From NCBI GenBank assembly GCA_023974075.1, contig CM043791.1, positions 26,720,642 to 26,784,641 of the forward strand: a DNA stretch of 64,000 bases, given 5' to 3'. The position numbers were made by a program, and so were the translations under genes. Below the pieces are notes generated by a model. The model saw only the letters and a list, made by a program, of their open reading frames with translations. It ran no database searches and was not told the DNA's origin. This DNA is from Chaenocephalus aceratus (lineage: Eukaryota > Chordata > Actinopteri > Perciformes > Channichthyidae). This document shows, piece by piece, positions 24,401 through 39,412 of this stretch. The number at the start of each line of letters is the position of its first letter. Position 1 is the stretch's first letter.

Positions 24401-27400
24401 CAACACACTTACTTGATTTTTGTAGCTAAAAAGCAGCTACAGAGACCATTCAGCTAATAACATATTCAGCTTTTTCAGCTAAATTCAGCAACAAATGTAC
24501 ACAGTTTAAAGCATTCACTCGCATTTTCAGCAGAAAATGCATTTTCTAGTTTTCTCTGTTTTCTCTGAGAGCAGAAAAGTGCCATAAATAGCTTTGGATT
24601 TACTGTGTGATGCGAAGAGGCTATCTAAATAGAGTTGAGTTTCTCTTTCTTTTTTTGTCAACACTAAAGTTACTTTGAAAAATACAATCCGGCCCAACAG
24701 CCTGTTTGTATCTCTGAAGCAACATGTTTAAATCCATAAATATACCTTGCGCTATAGTAGAACGTCAGTGCAAAGACGCTAGCATCTGAGCTAACCATCG
24801 ACCAGGTGAGGCTGTTTATTTTCAACCCACTTACTGGCATCAAAAATAATTAAACAAAGGGCAGTTTCAATGAGCGTATCCCATCTGCCTGAGAGGAAAT
24901 GACACATTTAATATCCTGCTCATCCTAGTATAGCAGATGTAGCTCCACCTCATGAGCCAGCTGCCACAAATAAGAAGGCTCAGATCCAATTAGAGAAGAA
25001 GTTTAATTTACAGGAACCCCAATACAAACAAAACGTTATAAAAACATGTTTGGAAAATGATGATGAAAAGCCTTAACCAAACTATCATGATGTCTGACAC
25101 TGGGGAAACTGCAGCCTTCATTCAGAGTGATACAGTGACTTAATATCCACAGTGTCTGGGCTGCTCTGTTCAGTGTTGCCAGGAACAATTACCATCATCA
25201 ATAAATGATAAATGCTAGAACAGAAGAGAGGCTATTTCTCCGCTGAGGAGCTGGATCTCAGTACTGATGGATACAGGACGTCCACTCCTCTGCTCTCAGC
25301 GATAAGTGAAGAGGCAGAGGTTGAGATATTGGAGGAGAATACAAAACTAATTTATTTGGGATAATGATGAGAAAGAGTTGCCGATAACGATAGCACCAGT
25401 CAGTATTAGAATAATGATCAATCCAGCAGCTACAATTGGATTTAAGCAAACTTCAGATTCCAAAAACACAATGTACAATTAACAAAAATGTTGTTCTTCT
25501 TTTTCTTTTTTTTTACCGAACTGGTCTGATACAGGTGATGCAACCACAAGTAATCTGAGATGTAATAACTGCATCCATACTGCTGTGCCTTTGAGCCATG
25601 TTTTAACACTTATGGATAAACTCCCCTGTACACAGTCACGCTAAAGTGAATAACAATTGCACATTATTTGTACTGCAAATGATTTCAGTCTTCAGAGACT
25701 TATTCCAATACCTATCCTGATTGACTCTATAATGTAGATATCATACCTGCACAGAACAGGTTGTTTCCATGTCACTGCATGTATTTCTCCTGAGGCACTA
25801 CCATTATACAACATTGCAGCTCATGCTTGTTCATATAGGAGGTGCAGTCGGGTGTTATGATGGCTATGAGCTCAATTTAGCAATTAGTGTGTTCACTCAA
25901 AGCTGTGGTAGACCCAGTGAAGTACAATAAAATGCTGCTATTGACTATGTGTGAGGGACCAGAGTCATAAATAACATTGTCATATATATTCGTATATCTT
26001 TCTAGACATAACTGCTTGAATGTTGTTGTTCTGGTTATCTCTTTAACTCATATAGGAAGAAGAAAAAGGGCAATCATAGTAAATGCCTGTGTGGCTATTG
26101 TGCATATTGATGTAAATTCAGCACCTTTGAGCATCTGTAGATGGGAATGCGTACAGAATATGTTCCTAAGCATACATGTTCATATCCTCAACACTACTGA
26201 CACCACCCATCATGCTGTAGCTATTTGTGCACCTAAATGCCAACAGGTTTTACCCTACACATACAGCACATAACCGAGGTGTTGCTGTAGCACAACACTT
26301 GGACAAAAAGGCTATAATTTGTGTCATAGACATGTGAGATGCACTTCATCATTCCCTGCCACCTACCTCATCTCTCTGGGGGAGCAGCCGCCTACAGCCC
26401 AGCAGAGAGATATTTGCCATTTCAATCCATAACATGTCTCAGTACTTCTCATCTCAAAACCGCTTAATGAGATCTGTCAACCATGTGCTCACGCCCTGCA
26501 CATCTCTCATTCTCAATAACATACAATATATAGGAAACAACATACACACAGAACACATATGGCAGCAGATATGAACTTCTGAGAATGTACTTGAAACTTA
26601 TAAGTCATAAAACTGAGCAGTCTGCTGCTGTTTTATCACCTCTGTGTGTATGGTCACAGCCACATATCCACTACACTGACATTGGATAATTGGACTTGAC
26701 ATAGTTTAATATTTGATAAAGCTTTCTTACTGCTTTGCTGGTTGACATGGGCTCCAATGTAGTAGCCGGAAGCTAGTAACTTGATGAAAAACGTATTGTT
26801 GTTCTGCACCACCAGTCTCAAGTTGTAAATCAACTTAAGGACTGTCATTTGCTTTTATTAACCAAGACCATTTTTCTTTTCTTTTCATTCATTTTAAATG
26901 AGGCCTTGTTCCCTTTATAGCTTGCTTTGGGACCGTGTTTTATATAGTTTCCAACGTTTTCATATTCATACACATGGGTTTCAGCACACGTTAGTCTTTT
27001 TTAAAGCCAACCGATGACACACACAGTGCTATATTTCCCAAACTACTTGAATAACTCATTTCAGTGTAGTTGTTTCAGATATTAAAGGGACATTTTTTAT
27101 CGGCAAAAACATTTCCCGGCCTGCTGATCGATACGGTTGAGTGTCACCACCAGTATTGGATATGATGTGAATGACCTCAGGCAAAAGTGCCTGCCCTGTA
27201 GCTTTCTGCTGCTGTATTATTCTCAAAACGATTTGCACAACACATGTTTCCACACTACTGCCTCAAAGAAGCTACAGTCACCACTGACACTTGAATGTGG
27301 TTTGTGGTAAACATGGAGCATACTGTCAGTAGAAGGAAAATTACCACGCCCACAAACATGCAAACAAAATAATGTTTAACATTGATTATCCCTCTCAAAA

Positions 27401-28811
27401 AAGACCTGACAGCTGTTTTGGAACTGGTATGTGACTGCATGTGTTGTCAAAGCAATTAATGCAAGCCGCCAGTATTGGCCTTTTGACAACATGTAGTTTC
27501 CTTCAGCTGACATTGAGGACATGCCAATACTTTGAGTGATACTTTTGAAGCTACATTTGTTCCCGAAACTCATCTAAATAAAGCCAAAGCTGACACACAT
27601 AGGGTACTGAATTAATCCTGATCGTCCTTATTTCTTTTTATGTAAGGTTAGTAAAAAATATCAACCGAAAAGAGTCCATTACCAATATAGATTGTGAAAA
27701 TCTTAAGTCATCAGATGTGGAAAGATACAACGTTTATTTGCTCAAGTGTTGTCCTTGAGTACTAATGTTGAGTTACTTACAGTATACTATTCTTTTGTTT
27801 ACATAATATGCTGCTTTATACTTCTACTCCATTTCCTACTTTTCAACAGGTCAGCCAGGTTTCCATCCAAAAAGACTGCATAAGAAAATAAAAATAAATG
27901 CTTGTTTCCATCCAACAAATATAAAACACCTCTGTGTTCTGCTATGAATCAAAGCCTAATATATAGTTTATTTAAATATTATACAAAGACTGTTAAATAA
28001 AATACAGACATGTTCAGAAGGAGATGCCTGTTGTTAATGCGATGTGGATCATGATTTAATTTCCCCATGGTCTCAATCTGAGTCCTTGGAGACTTCTTTG
28101 ATGGACAACCACACAGTGAGTTGTTAATGCTCCAATAAAAAGATTTAATTAGCAGGCTTTTGAATGTCTGTTAAAATCTACTTGGTTCCTGAGGAGGGGA
28201 GCCCACTAGCCATATATATATATATACACACACACGTGACAGTTATCCACTCTGTCCTGCTCTAAATTCTGGGACATGGTCCAAAATCCTGAATGAATAT
28301 TCACAATAATGCCATGGCCCTTAAAGGCCAGTCAGGACTCTGTGTTGCAGCCAGTGCTCCTGGCATGAATGATGGTGTATCGCTCCACCTTCCTCCCCAG
28401 TGCTAGGTGATTATCAGAGGCAAAAGGTAGCATTGGGTACAGAGTGCAGCTGTTCATAGAAAATGTCATGCATTTTCTCAATTTCAAATAACTCTTTGAA
28501 TCACTTAACGAAACATGTACGTTTGTGTATTTAATCTGTGGTTTCATATGATGCAGAACGACTTATGATGGATTCACATGACATGCCATGTAGGACACAA
28601 ACTGTGTTTTTTAGTGTAGGGTGGGTGTGTACAGTATGACGGATAAAGGGTTCAGTCTTCATATAAACACAATAGTATTACTCTGCTATATATGCAGCTT
28701 CATTATGTGCCGATGTATACTGTTGCAGTTTCATTAATTTGTCCTTTAGTATGGGCTAACACAATAAATAGGAGAGTGAAGGGGGGCAGTCAATTCAATG
28801 TCACTCTTATA
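21475..28811. other. 7.3 kb without a recognisable gene
   Basis: Unique-looking AT-rich DNA. Around 24120-24560 a unit containing CAGCTACAGA(A/G)ACCATTCA and CTTTTTCAGCTAAATTCAGC words occurs twice in diverged form, suggesting an old local duplication. A TTTCCATCCAA word occurs at 27858 and again near 27904, like the ends of some fish hAT MITEs, but no TSD is seen. The short frames have no domains. Confidence 0.4.
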
Positions 28812-29627
28812 CACTGAACAAAAATATAAACGCAACACTTTTGTTTTTGCTCCCATTTTTCATGAGATGAACTCAAAGATCTAAAACATTTTCTATATAC
28901 ACAAAATAACCATTTCTCTCAAATATTGTTCACAAATCTGAAAAAATCTGTGATAGTGAGCACTTCTCCTTTGCCGAGATAATCCATCCCACCTCACAGG
29001 TGTGGCATATCAAGATGCTGATTAGACAGCATGATTATTGCACAGGTGTGCCTTAGGCTGGCCACAATAAAAGGCCACTCTGAAACGTGCATTTTTGCTT
29101 TATTGGGGGGGTCTGGGGGGGTCCGAAAACCAGTCAGTATCTCGTGTGAGGGGTAGGGTTAGGGTTAGGGTTAGGGTAATCTTGTGAATCGAGTGGCCTG
29201 TGTTCGTCGTCCATAACATACGCCTGCCCATACCATAACCCCACCACCACCATGGGCCACTCGATTCACAACATTACCCTAACCCTAACCCTACCCCTCA
29301 CACCAGATACTGACTGGTTTTCGGACCCCCCCAATAAAGCAAAAATGCACGTTTCAGAGTGGCCTTTTATTGTGGCCAGCCTAAGGCACACCTGTGCAAT
29401 AATCATGCTGTCTAATCAACATCTTGATATGCCACACCTGTGAGGTGGGATGGATTATCTCGGCAAAGGAGAAGTGCTCACTAACACAGATTTTTTTCAG
29501 ATTATGAAAACAATATTTGAGAGAAATGGTTATTTTGTGTATATAGAAAATGTTTTAGATCTTTGAGTTCATCTCATGAAAAATGGGAGCAAAAACAAAA
29601 GTGTTGCGTTTATATTTGTGTTCAGTG
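28812..29627. mobile_element. Tc1/mariner foldback element
   Basis: An 816-bp element flanked by TA (28810-28811 and 29628-29629), with the ends CACTGAACAAAAATATAAAC and its complement, known from a widespread fish Tc1 family. The left arm (28812-29198) is an inverted duplicate of the right arm (29255-29627), with a 56-base loop (29199-29254). Loop and arm ends are a fragment of the Tc1 transposase gene in antisense. Both arms contain telomere-type repeats at the same place. It is non-autonomous. Confidence 0.85.
29153..29294. repeat. Inverted telomere-type TTAGGG tracts in the Tc1 foldback
   Basis: The left arm holds TAGGGTTAGGGTTAGGGTTAGGG (three to four units, 29153-29177) and the right arm its complement with one unit fewer (29275-29294). 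They sit at the junction between the retained transposase fragment and the retained 3' end. Confidence 0.9.
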
Positions 29628-29629
29628 TA

Positions 29630-30306
29630 CCTGCACAGTAAAATGAAATGAGGACACGAATAACAAAATAGGTCTGATAAAAAGTCCCCCTATTTTATTA
29701 GATTTCCATTTGGGCTTGCAAGTGTGAGCTGCTACACATGTGGAGACATGAACACACAGAAAAACAAAGTAGTGAATTATTCAGGTTGAGAACCGAGAAG
29801 CTGACCCTGAAGACTACATATAAATTGGTTTCATGAATGATAACAAAAGAAAGGGCTTTATCTTCAATGATGCCTTCACTGATGAGGTAAGGTTAACCTG
29901 ACCTCCAATATTTTGAGCCTCAATCAGCCAGCCAACCCATTCCACAAGAAAATGGCAGACAGTTTTAAAAATATGAAAATACGGAAAAGCAATTAGAAGG
30001 ATTCATTGTGGAAATGTACTGCAAGGACACAATAGGAGTTCACTTGGTGCAACGTTTATACAAATGCAGTTCAATAATAGTACACTTAAATTGGTATAAA
30101 AACTCACCATGATAGTTTCCTACCCTTAACCACGTGGTCATTATTGTAACCATGATGACGAAGGTTCCCTAACCTTAACAAAGTATTCATTTCAACCCAA
30201 TCTTCGATGATACCCCAACCTTAACTAAGTATTTGTTTTAACACAAAGCATAAAACAAAACCTAATAAAGTTGTTACTTGTTACTTGATGTGACACTTCC
30301 TTTATG
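29630..30306. other. No gene seen
   Basis: AT-rich DNA. At 30110-30240 a phrase built on CCTAACCTTAAC(T/A)AAGTA is loosely repeated. Confidence 0.4.
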
Positions 30307-30888
30307 CAGGGGTAGACATTAAGGGTAAAATGCCACTGGCCCTCCGGGCCGGTGGAATTGTATTATCACTGGCCCGGAGCATTCGTCCACCAAAAAAAAA
30401 TCGACTAATAATGAAGAAAATGAACACATTTGTTGCAATAGAAGCCTAATGTATGCACTAACTACATTACTACTTGTACTACAACATTTGAATCATCAGT
30501 TCTTCCTCATTTCACCCAACAACGACAAGCGACTTACGAAACGCTATGTTGTAGCGTTAATAAACGAAACAATTCAACTAAACTGCTAGTCAAAATACCA
30601 ATACCACAGGACATTTTTTTTAAAGCAATATTTTTAGTGGCCCGAGCAACACACTCTCACTCCCTAAGCGTCCAATAGCGACGTTTGGTCAGTGTCCGTG
30701 GCGTCCGATTGTGACGCTCCTAGGCTCCTTCAGCGTCATAAAGGGACGCAAATAGCTTTCAACTGATTGCAATGTATTCCCATCTGCGTCGGGATGTGAC
30801 GCTCATGGAAGCATGGCATTCGTTTATGTCGGCTGCCCTTAAAGGTAATGTGAGCGTCCATTCCCAGGAGTAAAGGATGGCAGAAGAC

Positions 30889-30909
30889 ACTACACTACCC
30901 AGAATCCCC
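30889..30909 (+). promoter_or_regulatory. ZNF143/THAP11-type site (putative)
   Basis: ACTACACTACCCAGAATCCC closely resembles the ZNF143 (SBS) consensus ACTACAnnTCCCAGmATGC found in vertebrate promoters. The mirror copy is at 32919-32939 in this element's right half. Confidence 0.5.
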
Positions 30910-31160
30910 AGCTATCGTTTGGACTACACCATGTGCTCTGTTTGACAAACCCGTGATAGTCCTCAAGCTCTGTGATTGGAGAGTGTGCTCCGAGGGTTAA
31001 GCCGATTCTCGAACAGCACTTGAAATGGGATGGAACCACGGCAGACTGTCCAAAACTGGATTTGAACGGGTCCACCGCGTCCCCCCTCCCCCACCCCGTC
31101 CCCAGAACTACACATGCTGGCTATTCTGTTTCGCAACATGTTCTCTATGGCACGTCTCTA

Positions 31161-31177
31161 CTGGGAGTTGTAGTTTT
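31161..31177 (-). promoter_or_regulatory. ZNF143-type site (putative)
   Basis: The complement reads AAAACTACAACTCCCAG, matching the core of the ZNF143 consensus. Confidence 0.5.
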
Positions 31178-32918
31178 AAAAGACGTTTTCGTATTTCCCA
31201 TAATAAGAAGTTGCCAGTATTAAACTGTGTACATTCCTGGAGGTTTAGGGGACAGGAAACACTCACATTTAAAACATATAATTAATAAATGGGTGAAAAT
31301 TGCTTGTGCCCATTATGGGCAGTATTAATATATATACACACATGCCAGCTAAGGTCAGAAGAGCTTTATTTAACAGCTGGTCTTATGTTTGTGACCCCTC
31401 CTGTTGTTAATTGATAACATTACATTACATTACATTACATTAATTGATACGCCTGAAACATGCACTTGTCAAGGTTCAGAGGCACATTTTGCAAATATGG
31501 CAGTAGCCATCGATCAGCTTAAGATAAGATATACTTTATTGATCCCAAGTTGGAACATTTGCGTTACATCAGCATGTGTAACAGTTAAATATGCAGTTGT
31601 GTTTATTTGAAAATCATTTAGTATAATCACACAAATTCTGTGTTTTATATTCAACAATTCTGTGTTCTTTATTTATACCTGACAAGGCCGGAGATGAAAT
31701 ATCTACATACATCTTATAAGAGTAAAAAACATTATGTATAATATCAGTTAAAATAAGTGCTTCAACATAGTTAACATTGCTGGAGGTATGCACAAATATT
31801 GATAGATGTCTTGTAATGCACTATTGAGGAACCTGCAACCCAAGTTTTTCATTCAGTGCAGAACTACACCACAGTTGTGTAGGCCTATATGATATGTCAA
31901 TAAACCTTAGAAAATCATGAAATCTTGAAAGGGATGTGCAAAATAGTAATTACATACAGTCTTTAATTAACTATTAGTAGAGAATAACGAGTAATGAATA
32001 TACTTTATAGGGATCCTATTAATATCTAATAATAAAAATAATTAAATGCAATAACATGCTTTAACCACCAGGTGTCCCTTTATACCAGCTGTGCACCTTT
32101 ATGGTGTAAATACAGCCTATCTACCAATTGGATCAAATATAAAAGTCAGCCGAATTAGTGTTGATACGGCAAGGAGACGTATTGTGTGAAAAAAAATGTA
32201 AGATGTTGTTTAATGGCTGATATATTTATGATCCACGTCACGTTTTCAGTTCCTCATGTTTGTCTTCTCATCAGGGCTCTATAAATACAGAACTACGGCA
32301 GATATGTAATATGTAATGCAGCCGAACCGTGTATTACAATGCCGTTATGTGATGACTTTCAAAGAGAAAAGCAAGCACACTCGGAATAAAGTATTATTAT
32401 TATTATTTTTTTTAAATGTTTTCGGTCTGTTTCCGGTATTTGTTAATGACGATGTGCTGTGAGATGTGAGACTGGAATTGCACAGGGGGAAAATAACGTA
32501 GGCTATCTTTAGATGCGGATTTTGTTAAACTAATAAGTTTGCGCTGTGGACCAACACTATACATTGACGGGGAAGGGGGTAGCAATAAAGATAACACCAT
32601 TAAACAGTTACACAACATACTGTAACAGAAATAATATCGATAGCAGCGTCCCTAGCAACCACCTTGGTAACAATGAAAACGTCGCGATTTCCTGAAGTAA
32701 TCTTCGTAATAACTAGCAAACTAAAGATCATGTACATCCACTGCACACATAATCTGAAATAACAACTCATATTTCTCGCATCAAATGACATCAAAACGCA
32801 TTTTAATGGCCAAACTAACTTTAAAATAGGCATTTTCCACCCAGAATAAAACGAAGTTCGGCCATGTTTTCTTTTTCTACAGGGAGAAATTTGAAGATCA
32901 TGTGACATAGACATAGCT

Positions 32919-32939
32919 GGGGATTCTGGGTAGTGTAGT
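32919..32939 (-). promoter_or_regulatory. ZNF143/THAP11-type site (putative), right half
   Basis: Complement of the motif at 30889-30909. An ETS-like ACTTCCGGG lies at 33126-33134. On the minus strand, an ATG-initiated Met-Ala-Glu-Leu-Arg segment follows shortly downstream (about 32865), which would suit a captured promoter plus first exon. Confidence 0.45.
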
Positions 32940-33484
32940 GTCTTCTGCCATCCTTTACTCAGAAAAAATATTTGTTTCTCCGAATCGAAGGGGAAAAATA
33001 CAAAAGCATTGCACACAATTTAAACCAATCAATGTTGTGTAATTAACAAGGATAATCTGGTGTTTTTTAGTCGATGAGTAGTGCAGATATCACTGTAAAA
33101 TCAATCGACAGTAAGAGGAATACTTACTTCCGGGTGTACAATTCTCCGTTATCCAATGGGAATGGACGCTCACATTGCCTTTAAGGGCAGCCGGCATAAA
33201 CGAATGCCGTGCTTCCATGAGCGTCACATCCCGACGCAGATGGGAATACATTGCAATCAGTTGAAAGCTATTTGCGTCCCTTTATGACGCTGAAGGAGCC
33301 TAGGAGCGTCACAATTGGACGCCACGGACACTGACCAAACGTCGCTATTGGACGCTTAGGGAGTGAGAGTGTGTTGGCCCGAGCGGGCAAGTGGAAAGTA
33401 CGTTATGCTGGCCCGGGGTGTCTAAATAGTGCTTCCGGGCCAGCGGGCCATTTATAATGTCAAGCCCTGCTTTATGACAAATAT

Positions 33485-34176
33485 CATCAGGATTGAATAA
33501 GATTCATTTCTAATGTGCTTTAATGGTATTTGGCTAATCCCTTAATCAGTAATACCACGGTTAAAATGCGGAATTAGGAGCAGACACATTATATCTTCTG
33601 GTTAATTTTAATGCTTTTAAAAAACCAGGCACAAATATTTACAAGAAACCTTCCTTCACTCAGTTTCGCATTATGATCTCACTCTTAAACAAAACAGATT
33701 TAATTCACTTACCAAACTTGAACCATTGTCAGTTAGACTAAATGAAATGCAGATTGTTTTTTTGAAGAAGTGGTGTGTTTTAATCACTGCCTGTGAACAT
33801 CCAAAACAAGGTTTCCTTTGACAGTCCTCATGGGGAGATTTGATAACAAAGCAAAACCCACAGGTGGATGTTGCTCAGAGGGAAGCAGCAGCAGAAAGCA
33901 AGCAAGAGCAGTTTGAATGGACTGGGTTTGTTGACGGCACGACAAGAGCTCACTTGACACCGACCTGATCCGGTGTAATTCATTTCAAGTGTTTTAGCTT
34001 CAAGACAAACATTATGAAGTTTACTTAATGACACACAGGAAGGACTTGGGACTCATTGAATTGTTTCATGACTCATCCGCAAATAAATGAATGTAGAGGG
34101 ATTCAAGGACATCACCTGAAAGAGTTGATTATAACATGAGATTTGGCATAGTGTTTGTTGCTTGTCCATGGTTCCT
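33485..34176. other. No gene seen
   Basis: AT-rich unique-looking DNA with no feature I can support. Confidence 0.4.
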
Positions 34177-36221
34177 GGGGCCTGTACTACGAAGCTGGTT
34201 CAACCTAACCTGGATATGTTTGAGTTAGCCGGTTGGCCTAATCCAAAACATACGCGCTCTCGCTAAATGGTACTACGACGCGGGTTATCAAGTGGATCGC
34301 TCAAGCCAGCCGTATCCTATCTAGTTAGGTGCGCGTTCACATGAAAGGGGTGGTATTTGGAGCATTCGACCAATCACAAACATGGAGAAGCATACTGACA
34401 GCGCAGCGTCATACTTCCTGAATGAAAAGTCAACTATATAATTAGACAAATATGAAGACGTTAAACTTTAAAAATGACTCAAACACTTTATCCAGGATAA
34501 AAGCCACATAGCTGCACCTGCAAGGTGAATACAGCTGGTAAAACAACAAAGTGTTTGAATGCGTACATTAACAGGTTTATGATATCTCTGCCCCGTCTAA
34601 GACACGAGTGGATCTGACTTTAATTACATTTGTCTCGAGTGTTTCGTCAACTTAATGTGTTGCTTAAGATAATACTTCTGCATACAGTATGTGACACTGT
34701 GAGTGTTGCACGGCCAGATACGGCTCAGCTGACTCAGATAAGGAAATAATTATATGTTACATTATGATGTGATATGCCGCGGACTGTAGGCCTACTTAAT
34801 GTTACTCTGATCCGGTTACTTATGTTGTGGCAGATATTTAAGTAAGCTTTCTTAACGCTAATGTTATAATAGTCAGATTGCTCTGAAGATGCGAGGTGAT
34901 ATTCTATTAATGTTCACGTTCACACAGTCGATGATTTTTGCCGGCCGTCTTTCCTGCAACGGCAGCTTTTCTGTATTTCCTTTCTCCTGTAATATGACTT
35001 GATCGCTTTAAACTCCGCACACTGAGCTCTGATTGGTCAGCAGGCAGTGCTTTCACTGAGTTGAGCTCTTAGCCTGCAACCTAACCTGGGGCCTATACTA
35101 CGAAGCTGGTTCAACCTAACCTGGATATGTTTGAGTTAGCCGGTTGGCCTAATCCAAAACATACGCGCTGTCGCTAAACTGTACTACGACGCGGGTTATC
35201 AAGTGGATCGCTCAAGCCAGCCGTGTCCTATCTAGTTAGGTGCGCGTTCACATGAAAGGGGTGGTATCTGGAGCATTCGACCAATCACAAACATGGAGAA
35301 GCGTACTGACAGCGCAGCGTCATACTTCCTGAATGAAAAGTGAACTTTAATACTAGTCAAATATGAAGAAGTTAAACTTTAAACATCCATGACTTAAACA
35401 CTTTATCCAGGATAAAAGCCACATAGCTGCACCTGCAAGGTGAATACAGCTGGCAAAAGAAAAAGTGTTTTCATGCGTACATTAACAGGTTTATGATATC
35501 ACTGCCCCGTCTAAAACACGATCTGACTTTAATTACATTTGTCTCGAGTGTTTCGTCAACTTAATGTGTTGCTTAAAATAATACTTCTGCATACAGTATG
35601 TGACACTGTAAGTGTTGCACGGCCAGATACGGCTCAAAAAGCTGACTCAGATAAGGAAATATATGATACATTATGATGTGATATGATGTGATATGAATGA
35701 TAATGGGACACATCGACGTCTGCACTCAGTGTACTTATGTTGTGGCAGCTATTTAATTAACTTTCTTAACGCTAATGTTATAATAGTCAGATTGCTCTGA
35801 AGATGGGAGGTGATATTCTATTAATGTTCACGTTCACACAGTCGGTGATTTTTGCCGGCCGTCTTTCCTGCAACGGCAGATTTTCTGTATTTCCTTTCTC
35901 CTGTAATATGACTTGATCGCTTTAAACTCCGCACACTGAGCTCTGATTGGTCAGCAGGCGGTGCATTCACTGAGTTGAGCTCTTAGCCTGCAACCTAACC
36001 TGGTCCCGACCAGGTTAGCCGCTAAGCATAAGTTACCATGGAGATCTAGCCTGCTAAAAAGAGAACCAGCTTCGTAGGGCCGGAAAGCCGGAGTTTTCCC
36101 TGAATTTAGCCGGCTAAGCGAAAATCCTGCTTCGTAGTATACCCCCCTGGTCCCGACCAGGTTAGCTGCACAGCACAAGTTACCATGGTATCTATCTAAA
36201 TCCTGCTTCGTAGTATACCCC
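34177..36221. mobile_element. Tandem-dimer DNA element with CTACGAAGC ends
   Basis: The left end GGGGCCTGTACTACGAAGC is the near-complement of the right end GCTTCGTAGTATACCCCCC. The 5' portion occurs twice in direct tandem: unit 1 at 34181-35090 and unit 2 from 35092, offset about 911 bp, joined at the shared phrase CAACCTAACCTGG. The extreme 3' segment is also doubled (CTTCGTAGTATACCCCCC at about 36133-36150 and 36205-36222). No transposase is visible. Units differ by small indels and substitutions. Confidence 0.75.
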
Positions 36222-37245
<1,024 letters not shown>

Positions 37246-37301
37246 ATGTATACATCACTTCAGGGGACATTACATTGACTTACATGCATTTCCTGGAGAT
37301 T

Positions 37302-37514
37302 TATCCTAACCTTAACCATAACCAACACATGCCTAACCCTAACCCTTACCCTTAACCTAACCTTAACCCTAACCCTTACCCTTAACCAAGTCTTCGCCCT
37401 AAAATTAATGATTCCCCTCATGGGGACCTCCAATTTGTCCCCATAAGGGAAGCCAGTCCCCACACGTGACTGTGTAAACAGATTTAGGTCCCCACAAGTA
37501 TAGTAATGCTAGGG
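37302..37514. repeat. Telomere-like CCCTAA tract and GGTCCCC-type dispersed repeat
   Basis: 37302-37388 is a degenerate array of CTAACCCTAACCCTTACCCTTAA units. 37410-37500 carries paired TGGGGAC/GTCCCC phrases (CTCATGGGGACCTCC, CCAGTCCCCACACGTG, AGGTCCCCACAAGTATAG) that form imperfect stems. I recall this phrase as a common dispersed fish repeat sitting next to AC arrays; its class is unknown to me. Confidence 0.7.
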
Positions 37515-37660
<146 letters not shown>

Positions 37661-38617
37661 CAACGTTTAAAAGCCAGGTCATGCAGATAATTCAGCTAAT
37701 GAACAAAAGCCAGTGACCAAGATAAAGCAGTCAACTCAAGTCTGCGGCTACAACCTTACCAGAACATGCATCAAACGAACGCAGCCTTTTCATCATGGCC
37801 ACTCTTACTGTAGCTCAGGAAATACTCAGAGGCAATTAAACCTCCAAAACATGTTGTTTGATGTTGCTACGTTTGCACCACCATCAGCTGGAGTCTAACT
37901 GTAGTTCCTTTGGCTTCCTTTGGTTTTATCTGCAAAGTTATAAATTATTGGGAAACTCTTTGTGACCTTGCTCTGTGAAATGTGCTGTAATAACTAAACT
38001 AATGATGGGGGGAGGTTTGTTATGATTACTGCCAAACCTTTACACCACGACAAACATAAGATCTCCTCTGTTTTTACATAGTGTGATAATAAACCTAAAA
38101 CCTGATGATTATAAATTGATGATATGGATGATAAATTCCAAAGTTGGATATGCCTCTGGACTAATCTTTTATTTATGGATGTTTCCTTGAAATATTACCA
38201 TCCTAATATAATAATATTTACTCATACTGTTAGACGAACAAAACTTTTTGCTCCGACTTGAAAAAGGTCATTAATTTTGAATCAATTTAGTCAGATTTAA
38301 AGTGAGGCAACTACACTGCTGCCCTAAACCCCTTACAGTGAATGAACAGAGGAAGTTTCATTCCACTGCACATGCCATCTCCTACTGCACCACATATCTC
38401 ACAGGATAGAGTCAAGAAACAGTATGATATATAAAAAAGGTAGCTTGGTTGAGTTCTCTGTTGAGGGATTATAAAGCTGAGACAAACTCTGTACAATATG
38501 ACCTTAGCCGACCATCGCAGGAGACTCTGCTGCTCTCTTTCCTTCTTTTGACAGCTGGGATGAAAGTCTATCACACTCTACTAAACCCCTTTATCTTACA
38601 GTGTATCTTACAGTGTA
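37661..38617. other. No gene seen
   Basis: Unique-looking DNA, no domain in short frames. Confidence 0.4.

Positions 38618-39412
<795 letters not shown>

Larger units (their letters stand above)
30648..33375. mobile_element. 2.7-kb element with 218-bp inverted repeats and 9-bp TSD
   Basis: Begins AACACACTCTCACTCCC and ends with the exact complement; inverted repeats 30648-30865 and 33158-33375 match at about 214 of 218 positions. The 9-bp duplication ggcccgagc flanks it (30639-30647 and 33376-33384). Long inverted repeats with 9-bp TSDs are the Mutator-like (MULE) pattern, but there is no transposase to confirm this. The interior holds promoter-like motifs and a LINE/SINE-type tail (TAAGATAAGATATACTTTAT, near 31517). 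A relative starts at 63058. Confidence 0.8.
30307..33469. mobile_element. hAT MITE hosting a larger insertion
   Basis: The ends are CAGGGGTAGACATTAA and TAATGTCAAGCCCTG, flush with a 7-bp repeat ctttatg (30300-30306 and 33470-33476). hAT duplications are normally 8 bp, so one base has changed or the border is off by one. Without the inner insertion only about 426 bp remain, made of GGCCCGG-rich segments. No coding frame belongs to it. Confidence 0.7.

Noticed and set aside
29150..29300. True telomere or chromosome end
   Set aside because: Only three to four units, mirrored and inside a Tc1 element.
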